A stretch of 25,870 nt of DNA from a virus: positions 1 to 25,870 of the IMG/VR virus record IMGVR_UViG_3300013093_002126; one strand, written 5' to 3'. Under the pieces are notes generated by a model. It did not search any database and was not told where the DNA came from. It saw only the letters and a list, made by a program, of their open reading frames with translations. The position numbers were made by a program, and so were the translations under genes. Below are positions 1-8,919 of the stretch, piece by piece; position 1 is the first letter of the stretch, and each line of letters opens with the position of its first letter.

Positions 1-200
1 AATTCTTCTCTGGTCAATGTTTGAGTAATAGTGCCATTGATGATTCCATCAGCGTGTTCTTTCAATGTCATCCCATTGCTTTGATGTACAACTCCAATGG
101 TTATTGAAAATTTTTCTGCGATATCTAGGTTAACTGATGATATTATAATGTCAGCTGGCGGAGCACTATTTGGTATTTTAATTGTAGAGTTTAAATCCAT
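1..200 (-). CDS. Pro-kumamolisin-like N-terminus (partial, runs off left edge)
   Basis: ATG at 200 opens a frame that continues off the window, giving 66 codons. The protein resembles the start of the sedolisin encoded at 8920-11502. Both share a GMTLKE motif, then A-D-x-I-x-N-G, then T-L-(T/S)-x-E-E, in the same order and spacing. In the S53 activation domain (Pro-kuma_activ family) the L-T-x-E-E-F stretch is a conserved feature. The start lies one base after the stop of the collagen-like gene, within the overlap TAATATG, so translation is probably coupled. There is no signal peptide. Whether a catalytic peptidase domain follows cannot be seen. It could instead be a stand-alone prodomain used as a structural module. 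The homology call is my own alignment. Confidence 0.6.
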   Translation of the reverse strand, partial: MDLNSTIKIPNSAPPADIIISSVNLDIAEKFSITIGVVHQSNGMTLKEHADGIINGTITQTLTREE

Positions 201-201
201 A

Positions 202-2193
202 TTATACTTCCAATTGTACCAATGTTAATGTAATTGTAATGTTGGTTGTAAATGCGCTGTTATTGGTTACAGCTAGATATATAGTACCACCGGGTGTAGT
301 ATCGTCGTTGTAGCCTATTACTGCTGGACTTAAAATTTGAGTGCTGGATCCTGTTGCTACTATATCAGCAATAACTCCGGTTCCTGGAATAGGATCAATA
401 CTTTGTACTCGAGACGCATCTGCTGTTCTAGTAGATGCTGAAGTATATAATCTTATCCAAGATGCTGCAGTAGTAGCTATTTTTAACAATGCGTAACTGT
501 TAAATCCTGTGATGCTGATATTGGCCGTAGTTCCTGGAGCAATGCTACCAGATGATCCACTTACTGTTGTTCTGGAACTCAGTCCAGTACCAGATCCTCC
601 AGTACCTGCAGGCCCGCTTGGTCCAGAAGGTCCTTGATTACCTTGTGGTCCTGTTGGTCCTATACCTTGCGGTCCTTGGTTTCCTTGCGGTCCTTGGTTT
701 CCTTGTGGTCCGGTTGCTCCGGAATTTCCCGAAGTTCCCTGTGGGCCAGATACGCCTTGATTACCTTGTGGACCTTGGTTACCTTGTGGACCGCTGGGTC
801 CTTGTGGTCCTACGATAGGTCCAACATCATTCCAGGCGGAACCTGTCCACACCCAAAGATGTCCAGTAGTGGTGACAATTTCTCCATCACCTATAGATCC
901 TGTATAAGGATTAGGCAAAGAAGAAGATGACGATACGCTGCCTACAATTCGTACTGATGTACCGGCTGGGCCTTGATTTCCTTGTGGTCCTTGATTACCT
1001 TGTGGTCCTAACCCTTGTGGACCGCTAGGACCTTGTGGACCGCTAGGACCAGTATTTCCTTGTGGACCTGCGGTTCCGCCTTGTGGCACTAAATTCGCAT
1101 AAAATTTAGAAGCAGATCCGCTGGATATATATTGATCACTGGGACTGCTGGTATAGGCAGTTACATTGACATAGTCAGTGGATCCATTTAGATATACCAC
1201 CACACTGCCGCTCTGTGACTGATTTGTAATTGCGTTGACCTGTGATTGTAAGATTAATTCGGTAGATCCGTTCTTATGTATCTGTAGATTTAATTGATCA
1301 GTTCCGCTGCCAACCTGCCAGTCTACAGCAACTTCGATATTATAATAACCGCCTATTGTAGGCTGAAATTGATGAGAACTGTTATTCCACCAACTACTAG
1401 GGTCTACTATTGAATTAAATTGTAGTACACGATCACCGCCGTGTATAATTTGTTGATCTGCGGATAATCCAGCACTGACCACATACGAACTGGTACTCAA
1501 TCCTAGATATGTAGGACCAGTAGGACCCGGTGTTCCTGGCGTTCCTTGCGGACCGCTGGGTCCTTGAGGGCCTGTGTTTCCTTGTGGCCCGCCAATTACC
1601 CCTACATCAGTAAACCCTGCTCCGTATGGCCCTGACCCTGTGTACACCAGCAGGTGCTGTGCCAATGGGCCTGCTGTGATAAGATATCCATCACCGAGGT
1701 TGTTGTTTGAACTTGGTAGGTTAGTTACATCAGGTACACTGCCTTTGATTTGAACTGAAGATCCTGGTTTACCTTGTGGTCCCGATGGTCCTTGTGGGCC
1801 TACACTTCCTGTAAATCCACGCAGTCCTTGGTCACCTTGTGGACCTACGGTGCCTGGATTACCCTGAGGACCGCTTATTCCTTGAGGGCCTTGTGCTCCA
1901 CTGGGACCCAATGGACCGCTTGGTCCCTGTGGTCCACCTGCTGGTCCTGGAGTACCTTGTGGTCCTGTTGGTCCTGTTGGACCGCCTGCGGGACCTACTG
2001 GTCCAGGATTTCCTTGCGGGCCTGCTGGACCTGCTGCCAATGCGGTTAGCTGTTCTACTGATATTCTTCTAGTAACCGTGGCATTATGATTCGTTGCGTT
2101 ATCGTCAACTGGTAAAAACACACGGTTTGGTTCGGCTTCTATATGGCTGTAAACTGTATCGTCTACAACAGGTAAATTAATAATTTTAGTCAT
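202..2193 (-). CDS. Collagen-like fibre protein with C1q-like domain
   Basis: A 663-residue protein with four Gly-X-Y blocks (about residues 55-145, 202-228, 373-412 and 462-532), rich in GPQGxxGP triplets. These should form collagen-like triple helices, as in many phage tail fibres. The N-terminus (1-54) is non-collagenous and may be the virion attachment part. Residues 148-200 and 414-460 are two copies of a small module (pattern: G-S-V, then L-P, then G-D-G, then W/Y-x-G-S, then D-V-G) that precede collagen blocks. Residues 229-368 look like a C1q/TNF-type jelly roll (GGYYNIEV and a beta-rich tail ending in YANLVPQ). The C-terminal 130 residues are a beta-rich cap. Small breaks in the Gly periodicity (PAGGP, GLGP, GIGP) occur. 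The gene starts 3 bases after the preceding stop, so it is in one operon with the 2234-residue gene. Likely a host-recognition or decoration fibre, by inference. Confidence 0.85.
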   Translation of the reverse strand: MTKIINLPVVDDTVYSHIEAEPNRVFLPVDDNATNHNATVTRRISVEQLTALAAGPAGPQGNPGPVGPAGGPTGPTGPQGTPGPAGGPQGPSGPLGPSGAQGPQGISGPQGNPGTVGPQGDQGLRGFTGSVGPQGPSGPQGKPGSSVQIKGSVPDVTNLPSSNNNLGDGYLITAGPLAQHLLVYTGSGPYGAGFTDVGVIGGPQGNTGPQGPSGPQGTPGTPGPTGPTYLGLSTSSYVVSAGLSADQQIIHGGDRVLQFNSIVDPSSWWNNSSHQFQPTIGGYYNIEVAVDWQVGSGTDQLNLQIHKNGSTELILQSQVNAITNQSQSGSVVVYLNGSTDYVNVTAYTSSPSDQYISSGSASKFYANLVPQGGTAGPQGNTGPSGPQGPSGPQGLGPQGNQGPQGNQGPAGTSVRIVGSVSSSSSLPNPYTGSIGDGEIVTTTGHLWVWTGSAWNDVGPIVGPQGPSGPQGNQGPQGNQGVSGPQGTSGNSGATGPQGNQGPQGNQGPQGIGPTGPQGNQGPSGPSGPAGTGGSGTGLSSRTTVSGSSGSIAPGTTANISITGFNSYALLKIATTAASWIRLYTSASTRTADASRVQSIDPIPGTGVIADIVATGSSTQILSPAVIGYNDDTTPGGTIYLAVTNNSAFTTNITITLTLVQLEV

Positions 2194-2196
2194 TGT

Positions 2197-5100
2197 TTAA
2201 TCTCTTATCAGTGGATCTGGGTCGGGTGCTCCTGGAACTCCTTGGGTATCTAGCGTAGGTCCTGTGGATTCATAGATAACACTATCAGAATCTATTTGTT
2301 CAAATAAGTTATTTCTACCAAATACCAAATATTTAGCAGTACCTTGATCAAGGGCATTTTCGATAATTATTCGATCTACATCAAAATCAAATTGTTTAAA
2401 ATCAAAACCGGTAGCTTGTATCTTGTCTACAATCTTTGTAGATTGTCCAGGCAGCGTATAACATATTGGAATAACACGCATGTATCCGGGTAATTGATAA
2501 CTGCCAGCCTGAGTTGTTTCCATATATACAGGCGTGTTGTAAGAATCTACGGCTATATTTGTATAATCACCAGATCCATTGGGTACTGTTATACTTTCTA
2601 ATGCTTCACGCATATTGGTCATACTGTTTGGATAATATACTTGTCCGTTGATATATATAACTAGTTCAGAACTTACTCCGGCATTGTTTATTAATCTATC
2701 TTTGGCATCAACATACACAACTTCATAGATAATGTTTCCTACACTATCACGGGCAACGGCAGTCTTTAAATCTCCAAAATATATGCGTTTTCTATAAAAG
2801 TTTTCACGCAACGCAACAACATAGTCTGCTATATTGAGTCTTTGTATTCCAAATTCCAAGTACATTCTAATGTCATGTTGAACTCCAAAATTTGGATCAT
2901 ATGGACGATATAACAACGATTGTGGGAATATAGTATTATCCGAAATAAAGTTATAATATACTTCTCGACGATCTTTTGGTAAAAACGGTCTTAGATAAAT
3001 CTTTGTAAATTCTTTTTCGACAATTGTAAGTGTAAAATCTCTTTGATTAGGAGCACTGTTATATACATCCACAGCTTCTATTGTAACGGTATAAGTACCT
3101 TCTGTTCCATAATCAGCCTGTCCCACAATAGAGCCATCTGGTATCAAAGTAAGTCCACTTGGTAAACTACCACTAACCAGTTGATATTTAATATTGCTTG
3201 ATGCTATGGTTGATGTAGACTGTAATTGAATAGAACTAACTTGTCCAGTAGCCAATGTTGCTAATGTTGAGGATGTTATCCAAGTAATATTATCGTAGAT
3301 ATTACCTTCTATAATCAAATTAAATGATACTTGGCTTGATGTTGTACCTATTGTTGCTGTTTTAGTAGCTTGAATAGTTAATGGGTATGTTCTAGTATAC
3401 ACCGGCTGATAATCAACCAGCCCAGACACATATCCTTTTGTTCCATCAAATGATAATTCTGGAGGCAACGATCCTGATGTTAGCGCATATGTTACAGATC
3501 CTGTTCCTGGATACGGATCATATCCTGATAAATCTACAATGTCTCTAGTTAATGTCCTAACATATATATCTTGCTTGTAGATAAATTGAATTGGAGGAAC
3601 GTAATTTATATGGAGACTCAATAGTATATAAGGATCAGTGACTGTCAACACAACATCTTGGCTAATCTGATAGGTACCGTTTGTGGCTACCAATGTTACA
3701 GGATAGTTTTTGGCATCCCCGTTAAGGGTGTCATTGACATACCCAGAAATTAATCCATCTGTGGATAAAGTCAATCCTGGGGGGAGTGTACTTGTTGTAT
3801 AGTATTTTACTGTAGCATACGGATCAGAAATTGCCAGCAGTTGATAATTTACATATTGATGATTTAATAACCAAGGTTCGCCACTGGGTCCGATTGATAA
3901 AAATACTGATGGTATTAATTCAACATCTGGAGATACACTGGCAAGCGACCACGACAATGGTCTGGTTGGGCCAGGAATACTTATGGTAAAATAATTATCA
4001 GCTGATCCTTGTATATTTTTTGCTCTAACAACAAATGTGTCCAATGTTGAAGTTGTTACAGGAGTTGGTGTTCCGGTTATAAATCCATTTGATGAGAATG
4101 TTAATCCTCCTGGGAATTTACCTCCCATTAAACTATATGTTACTCCGGCTCCTCCTGCTATTACAACGGTGCTGGTATAAACACCAACTGTGGCAGTAAA
4201 TAAAAACCCTGTAGGAGTTAACCATATTGGTTTTGATTTTGTTACATATGCTGGTGATCTTTCTACCGTTAAAGTATAAGTTTTTTGTGTGGTACCATTT
4301 TGTGCTGTCACTACAATTATAATTGTATTAATACCTGTACTTAAACTAATAGAATTAGATGAAGATCCAGAAGAAATTGGAAATCCATTAACAGTTAATT
4401 TGGCATGACTATCGCTGGTAACCGGAGTGATTGTAATTGAACTCACAGTATTATCAACAACATTTGTATATCCAACTATGCTACTATTAAATATTGGATT
4501 TAATGTTCCGCTAGATATCAATAGATTAGATAATAAAGCATTATTTGATAATACCAAAGGCAATCTTGTTACAATAACTGTATAGGTAATAGTAGTAGTA
4601 CCATCTTGTGCTTTTACAAAAACAGTGATTGTATTTGATCCCACCGTTAATGAAATTGGTCCAGATAAAGTTCCAGAATTAACAAAGGTTCCATTAACTA
4701 GTACTGTAGCATGACTTTCGTTAATAACAGGTAATACTGTTATAATACCAGTATTGTAAGAAACTGATTCAGTATAGTGTGTGGTTGCACTATTAAATGT
4801 TGGATTTAATGATCCTCCTGTTACCAACAATGACCTTAATGTAGCATCGCTAGAAGCACTAGGAGCGGCTCTGTTGACTATTATCTTATATATTTTAATT
4901 GTGGTATTGTCTTGTGCCGTTACTGATACAGTGATCGTATTAGAGCCAACAGATAGATTAATAACTTCAGAAGCTGTTCCTGAATTAACACCAACACCGT
5001 TTACTATTATTCGAGCATTAACCTGGTTGTGAGTAGGCGTTACTGTTACTGAACTAACAGAATTAGCCACTGATACTGTATAAGATGTTGTTTGAGAATT

Positions 5101-8100
5101 AAATGATAATGATCCGTTTGATATTGTTAGGCTAGATAGAGACGCATCTGATGATGGCAACGGTTGGGATCTTGTTACATTGATGGTATATGTTTTAATT
5201 GTTATACCATCTTGAGCTGTTACTACAATGGTGATTTTATTTTGCCCAACATTGAGATTTATTAGTGACGATGCTGTGCCTGAACGAACAACAACTCCAT
5301 TGATGGTTAATTGAGCATGACTTTCGTTGGTGGTAGCAGTAACTGTGACAGAGCCAACGGAGTTGTCCACTGTATCTGCATAAAGAACCATACTTCCATT
5401 AAATGTCGGAGTTAGTGTTCCGTTTGATATAGTCAAGTTAGATAGTGTGGCATCTGTTGATAATAGTGCGGCTCGAGTCACTGTTACTTGATAAATGGTT
5501 GAGTTAACATTATTTTGTGATGTCACTACAATATTAACAACATTGGTGCCGACATTTAAATTAATAGGGCTTGACGCAGTTCCTGATGTTACAGATGTTC
5601 CATTGATTTTTATAGTAGCATTGTTGTTGTTTGATATAGCAGTGAATGTTATTGAAGATGTAGAATTTGGTACACTATCAGTATATGTTAAGATAGTAGG
5701 ACCAAATGAAGGAAGTAGTGCTCCGGCAGATGCGCCTAAATATGACAACGATGAATCAGTAGAAATTGACTGTGCCCTTGTAACTATTATTGTGTAGCTT
5801 TTATTGGTTAATCCGTCTTGTGCTGTGACAACAATGGTAATGGTATTAGGACCGGTATTTAAATTAATTGAGTTAGATGGCGATCCTGAAGTCACGCCGT
5901 TTCCGTTGACCGTTATTGTGGCATTAGACTGATCAGCGGTAGGAGTAACAGTTACAGATGTAACACCATCTGCTACTGACACCATATAAGATACAGTCTG
6001 AGGACTAAATGTCAAAGAACCATTCGATATTGTTAGATTTGACAGCAATGCATCAGTTGATAATAGTTGACTGCTCCTGACCACATTAACAGTGTATGTT
6101 TTGGTAGTGACTCCGTCTTGTGCTGTCACAACTATTGTGACAATATTACTGCCTACATTTAAATTAATCGAGCTAGATGGTGATCCAGAAGCAACAGTTG
6201 TTCCATTTATAGTAACCGTAGCATTGGCTTGCTCGGTAGTAGGAGTCAATGATATTGTGGTGATGTTGTTTGATAATTGAATATTATAATAAGTGGTCTG
6301 TGAATTAAATGATATTGATCCACTAGACGCTGTTAGGTTAGATAGCAACGCATCATTTGATAAAATCTGTGCGGCTCGACTGACATTGATTGTATAATTC
6401 TTTGATGATATTATAGATGCCGGCGCTCTAACTACATTTATTGTGTAGGTCTGAGTAGTAACACCGTCTTGTGCTGTAACAACAATCGTAACTGAATTAT
6501 TGCCAACATTTAAACCAATAGCAGTAGACGGAGATCCTGATGTAACCAATGTTCCATTTACTGTTACTGTGGCACCAGCATTATTAACCGTTGGTGTAAC
6601 ACTGATTGAACTCACACTATTGTCAACTGAATCAGTGTATGAAGTTAAATTACTGCTGAATCCACCACCACCGCTGGATGCGGTTAATGTTCCAGCTGAT
6701 ACAGTCAAATTGCTCAACGATGCATCTGAATTGACAAACGGGTATTGAGATATATATGAAGTTAAATCAACAGGTACAAATAAGTATGTCTCAATTCCTC
6801 TCATTGACTCGTATGCAAATCCAACTCTGGTAAAAATATTAGATGAGTTAAATGTTTGATATTGTCGAGTTAGATATTGATCCACATATGTTTGTGGCAT
6901 TGACACTTGTCTAATGCCTTGAGTAATCAACCCAACAGGTATATTATATGGTTTTAATCTATCAATCCATCCCTGTGTCCATGATATCAATCCGTTTATT
7001 GTATTTGTAATATTGGTTTGATTAAGTGTGGTGTCGCCGTTGTTGTAATAGGCTAGACTGACAGTATACAAATAAGGATCCAGTACTACCCAGTCTGCTC
7101 GTATAGCATCAGCTAGAATGACCAAAGTAGGTACAGGGGTAATACCATTGTATCCCTGTTCAGCTGCCGGGGATATCACTACCCCTGGACTTATATTTGA
7201 TGACCTTGCAAGATCGCACAATGCCTGTAAATTTTGTCCTGATGGTTGGCCTGGACCTGTGTGTATCTCATCAGCCACTGAAAGATGTTTTGGTGACGAA
7301 TCTGGTTCTAAATTTGTACTGTCTGAGTAATAAGCATTGAAAATACTAGGACCTATACCATACCAATATTGAATGTGCCAGTGGTTTCTAGGATATCTTA
7401 CAGCTCTAAATATGCTGTCCTGTCCTGATGTGAGAGCTTGAAATTTAGATGGTATGGACACCGAGCTGGCAATGGTAATTTGATAATTTTGTCTTACCAC
7501 TGCGCCATCAGCATCTGTGACTCTTACAGAAAATGTGTATATCCCGGCCTGTGCAGGAATACCAGACAATATTCCCGTTGATGAATCTATATTGGTTCCA
7601 CCAGGTATATTACCATATACTACCCAGTAATTGTAAGGAGCGTTTCCTCCGCCAGCGGTAAACTGCTGACTATAAAATGTTCCTTGTGTTCCTGCCGGTA
7701 GTTTGTTTGAAACATCATTATCTAATGCTGGAGATCCAGGACTTAGTGTTAGATTTCCAAATACATTATTTGCTATCTCTACTGTAGTTTGATACTCACT
7801 AGAGGATATTGTCCAGTGAGTAAACCAAGATGTAAATCCATTGACGCTGGCAGGCCCTCCGACCGCTCCAGGATATGTTCCGTTGTTATAAACCCAAAAT
7901 CCATCAGGTAACAGGTACATATCACCTAATGTATTTCCTGTACTTGGTAATTGGCTGGTTGATGTAAGTGTACCTTTGTTGGTAACTGGGTTAGATCCGT
8001 CCCAGTCTCCCAAAGGAGCACCTTCGCGAAGATGTATGAAAGCTGTATTATTGGGATTCCAGGTTTTAAATGCCGCAACAATAGGATATGTGTTGTAAAT

Positions 8101-8901
8101 TGGAACCAATGTATCATTCTCATTAAGAATAAAGAAAAATTTACAAGGACTAGCATTTACAGCATCAAACCAAGGACCTTTGGGCAATCCGGGGACAGCT
8201 CCATCTGCAGCTCCGTATTGATACAGCGGACTGGCCAATTGTAGATCGGACTCTAAACCAGTATGAACATATTGATCTATGATTATAGATCTTATAAACG
8301 GATCTATGTAATTATGAGTAGTATCAAAATAATTTAAATTTGGTGGGCCACTGTTGTTGATAGCGGCTTTTGGCCAATGGCCAGACATTGTTCCGTAGTA
8401 GCACACACAATACAAAGTCAAATGCCCACCTGCACTGCTTCCGCATACTGTTAATCCTTTGTTTGCGGAAATGTAACTGTTGACATCTGCCCAGGATATA
8501 CCTGATACTCCTGTAGGATAAGCATTGGCAGCCGCAGTGGCATCTAAACAATAACTCAATACCGTGGTAACATCTAAAACATCTCCAGGTAAATTTCCTG
8601 GAGATTCTATTCCACCACCGTTGCCCAGTGTTCTATCTCTATAGTTGACATCAACCACAGCATATCCTGCTGTGGCCATTTCTGCCACATCTACTGTACT
8701 AGGGCCAGTGGAAGAAGGATAATACAAATTTGAATAGGTTCCTGCCACGGCTCCTGCGCCATCAGCGGATGCCCAACCTCCACCGTGTATGTGTAGTATT
8801 ACTCCCTTGGGTGTTATTCCTGTAGTTGGAAAATAAACATTTGCAAACTGTATAGGATCGCTTCCGTACTTGACATTTAATATATAGTTGTATGTTGACA
8901 T
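2197..8901 (-). CDS. Giant multidomain virion protein: esterase-like head, cadherin-like array, Ig domains
   Basis: A 2234-residue protein. Residues 1-380 resemble an alpha/beta hydrolase of the BD-FAE/HSL-type esterases: oxyanion motif HGGGW at 39-43, nucleophile elbow G-S-S-A-G with Ser156, and a likely acid at Asp263. The catalytic His is unclear (290 or 362). Residues about 303-350 are an inserted module also found in the collagen-like protein. Next comes a putative Ig (He_PIG-type) domain near 395-475, then an unassigned region (480-722) that could be an alpha/beta barrel. Eight cadherin-like beta-sandwich repeats follow (about 724-1550, roughly 100 residues each), then four He_PIG-like domains (about 1551-1965) and a C-terminal domain of about 270 residues. 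I recall that last domain from aquatic T4-like phage structural proteins. No signal peptide. The start is 19 bases after the sedolisin stop. Likely a tail or baseplate-associated surface protein acting on host-surface polymers, by inference. Confidence 0.8.
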   Translation of the reverse strand: MSTYNYILNVKYGSDPIQFANVYFPTTGITPKGVILHIHGGGWASADGAGAVAGTYSNLYYPSSTGPSTVDVAEMATAGYAVVDVNYRDRTLGNGGGIESPGNLPGDVLDVTTVLSYCLDATAAANAYPTGVSGISWADVNSYISANKGLTVCGSSAGGHLTLYCVCYYGTMSGHWPKAAINNSGPPNLNYFDTTHNYIDPFIRSIIIDQYVHTGLESDLQLASPLYQYGAADGAVPGLPKGPWFDAVNASPCKFFFILNENDTLVPIYNTYPIVAAFKTWNPNNTAFIHLREGAPLGDWDGSNPVTNKGTLTSTSQLPSTGNTLGDMYLLPDGFWVYNNGTYPGAVGGPASVNGFTSWFTHWTISSSEYQTTVEIANNVFGNLTLSPGSPALDNDVSNKLPAGTQGTFYSQQFTAGGGNAPYNYWVVYGNIPGGTNIDSSTGILSGIPAQAGIYTFSVRVTDADGAVVRQNYQITIASSVSIPSKFQALTSGQDSIFRAVRYPRNHWHIQYWYGIGPSIFNAYYSDSTNLEPDSSPKHLSVADEIHTGPGQPSGQNLQALCDLARSSNISPGVVISPAAEQGYNGITPVPTLVILADAIRADWVVLDPYLYTVSLAYYNNGDTTLNQTNITNTINGLISWTQGWIDRLKPYNIPVGLITQGIRQVSMPQTYVDQYLTRQYQTFNSSNIFTRVGFAYESMRGIETYLFVPVDLTSYISQYPFVNSDASLSNLTVSAGTLTASSGGGGFSSNLTSYTDSVDNSVSSISVTPTVNNAGATVTVNGTLVTSGSPSTAIGLNVGNNSVTIVVTAQDGVTTQTYTINVVRAPASIISSKNYTINVSRAAQILSNDALLSNLTASSGSISFNSQTTYYNIQLSNNITTISLTPTTEQANATVTINGTTVASGSPSSSINLNVGSNIVTIVVTAQDGVTTKTYTVNVVRSSQLLSTDALLSNLTISNGSLTFSPQTVSYMVSVADGVTSVTVTPTADQSNATITVNGNGVTSGSPSNSINLNTGPNTITIVVTAQDGLTNKSYTIIVTRAQSISTDSSLSYLGASAGALLPSFGPTILTYTDSVPNSTSSITFTAISNNNNATIKINGTSVTSGTASSPINLNVGTNVVNIVVTSQNNVNSTIYQVTVTRAALLSTDATLSNLTISNGTLTPTFNGSMVLYADTVDNSVGSVTVTATTNESHAQLTINGVVVRSGTASSLINLNVGQNKITIVVTAQDGITIKTYTINVTRSQPLPSSDASLSSLTISNGSLSFNSQTTSYTVSVANSVSSVTVTPTHNQVNARIIVNGVGVNSGTASEVINLSVGSNTITVSVTAQDNTTIKIYKIIVNRAAPSASSDATLRSLLVTGGSLNPTFNSATTHYTESVSYNTGIITVLPVINESHATVLVNGTFVNSGTLSGPISLTVGSNTITVFVKAQDGTTTITYTVIVTRLPLVLSNNALLSNLLISSGTLNPIFNSSIVGYTNVVDNTVSSITITPVTSDSHAKLTVNGFPISSGSSSNSISLSTGINTIIIVVTAQNGTTQKTYTLTVERSPAYVTKSKPIWLTPTGFLFTATVGVYTSTVVIAGGAGVTYSLMGGKFPGGLTFSSNGFITGTPTPVTTSTLDTFVVRAKNIQGSADNYFTISIPGPTRPLSWSLASVSPDVELIPSVFLSIGPSGEPWLLNHQYVNYQLLAISDPYATVKYYTTSTLPPGLTLSTDGLISGYVNDTLNGDAKNYPVTLVATNGTYQISQDVVLTVTDPYILLSLHINYVPPIQFIYKQDIYVRTLTRDIVDLSGYDPYPGTGSVTYALTSGSLPPELSFDGTKGYVSGLVDYQPVYTRTYPLTIQATKTATIGTTSSQVSFNLIIEGNIYDNITWITSSTLATLATGQVSSIQLQSTSTIASSNIKYQLVSGSLPSGLTLIPDGSIVGQADYGTEGTYTVTIEAVDVYNSAPNQRDFTLTIVEKEFTKIYLRPFLPKDRREVYYNFISDNTIFPQSLLYRPYDPNFGVQHDIRMYLEFGIQRLNIADYVVALRENFYRKRIYFGDLKTAVARDSVGNIIYEVVYVDAKDRLINNAGVSSELVIYINGQVYYPNSMTNMREALESITVPNGSGDYTNIAVDSYNTPVYMETTQAGSYQLPGYMRVIPICYTLPGQSTKIVDKIQATGFDFKQFDFDVDRIIIENALDQGTAKYLVFGRNNLFEQIDSDSVIYESTGPTLDTQGVPGAPDPDPLIRD
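4255..6730 (-). repeat. Eight cadherin-like repeat units, about 300 bp period
   Basis: Within the 2234-residue gene, eight units begin near 6725, 6355, 6055, 5760, 5460, 5150, 4850 and 4550. Each encodes the pattern (S/T)-x-(D/N)-A-x-L-S-N-L, then ISNG(T/S)L, then V-x-(V/I)-x-P, then a V-N-G turn, then N-x-G-x-N-x-(I/V)-x-(I/V)-x-V-T-A-Q-(D/N), and ends in Y-x-(I/V)-x-V-x-R. This matches the cadherin-like beta-sandwich family (PF12733-type) of bacterial surface proteins. The longer first interval holds an extra copy of only the last strand. Units are diverged but related at DNA level, giving leucine- and valine-rich spurious antisense frames. Confidence 0.8.
4913..4951. repeat. 39-bp segment near-identical to 8924-8962
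   Basis: Direct comparison of plus-strand bases 4913-4951 with 8924-8962 gives 37 matches in 39. Both mismatches fall at synonymous third positions (ACG/ACA and ACT/ACC codons on the minus strand). The segment encodes the VGSNTITVSVTA strand of cadherin-like repeat 6 here, and the end of the truncated cadherin-like domain of the sedolisin there. The similarity is much closer than between other repeat units, which points to a recent duplication or gene conversion. Confidence 0.75.
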
Positions 8902-8919
8902 GTAATTTCTCTATATTTG

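Noticed and set aside
552-2072. Plus-strand frames of 77-98 codons opposite the collagen-like gene
   Set aside because: They are rich in Leu, Trp, Val and Ser because they read the antisense of Gly-Pro-Gln repeats. No ribosome-binding sites, and overlapping frames all stay open for the same reason.
4255-6730. CRISPR-like periodic repeats
   Set aside because: The period is about 300 bp, units are diverged and coding, and there are no short identical repeats with unique spacers.
4781-6748. Four plus-strand frames at about 300-bp spacing opposite the cadherin array
   Set aside because: Antisense shadows of the repeated Val/Thr-rich strands; their period equals the repeat unit.
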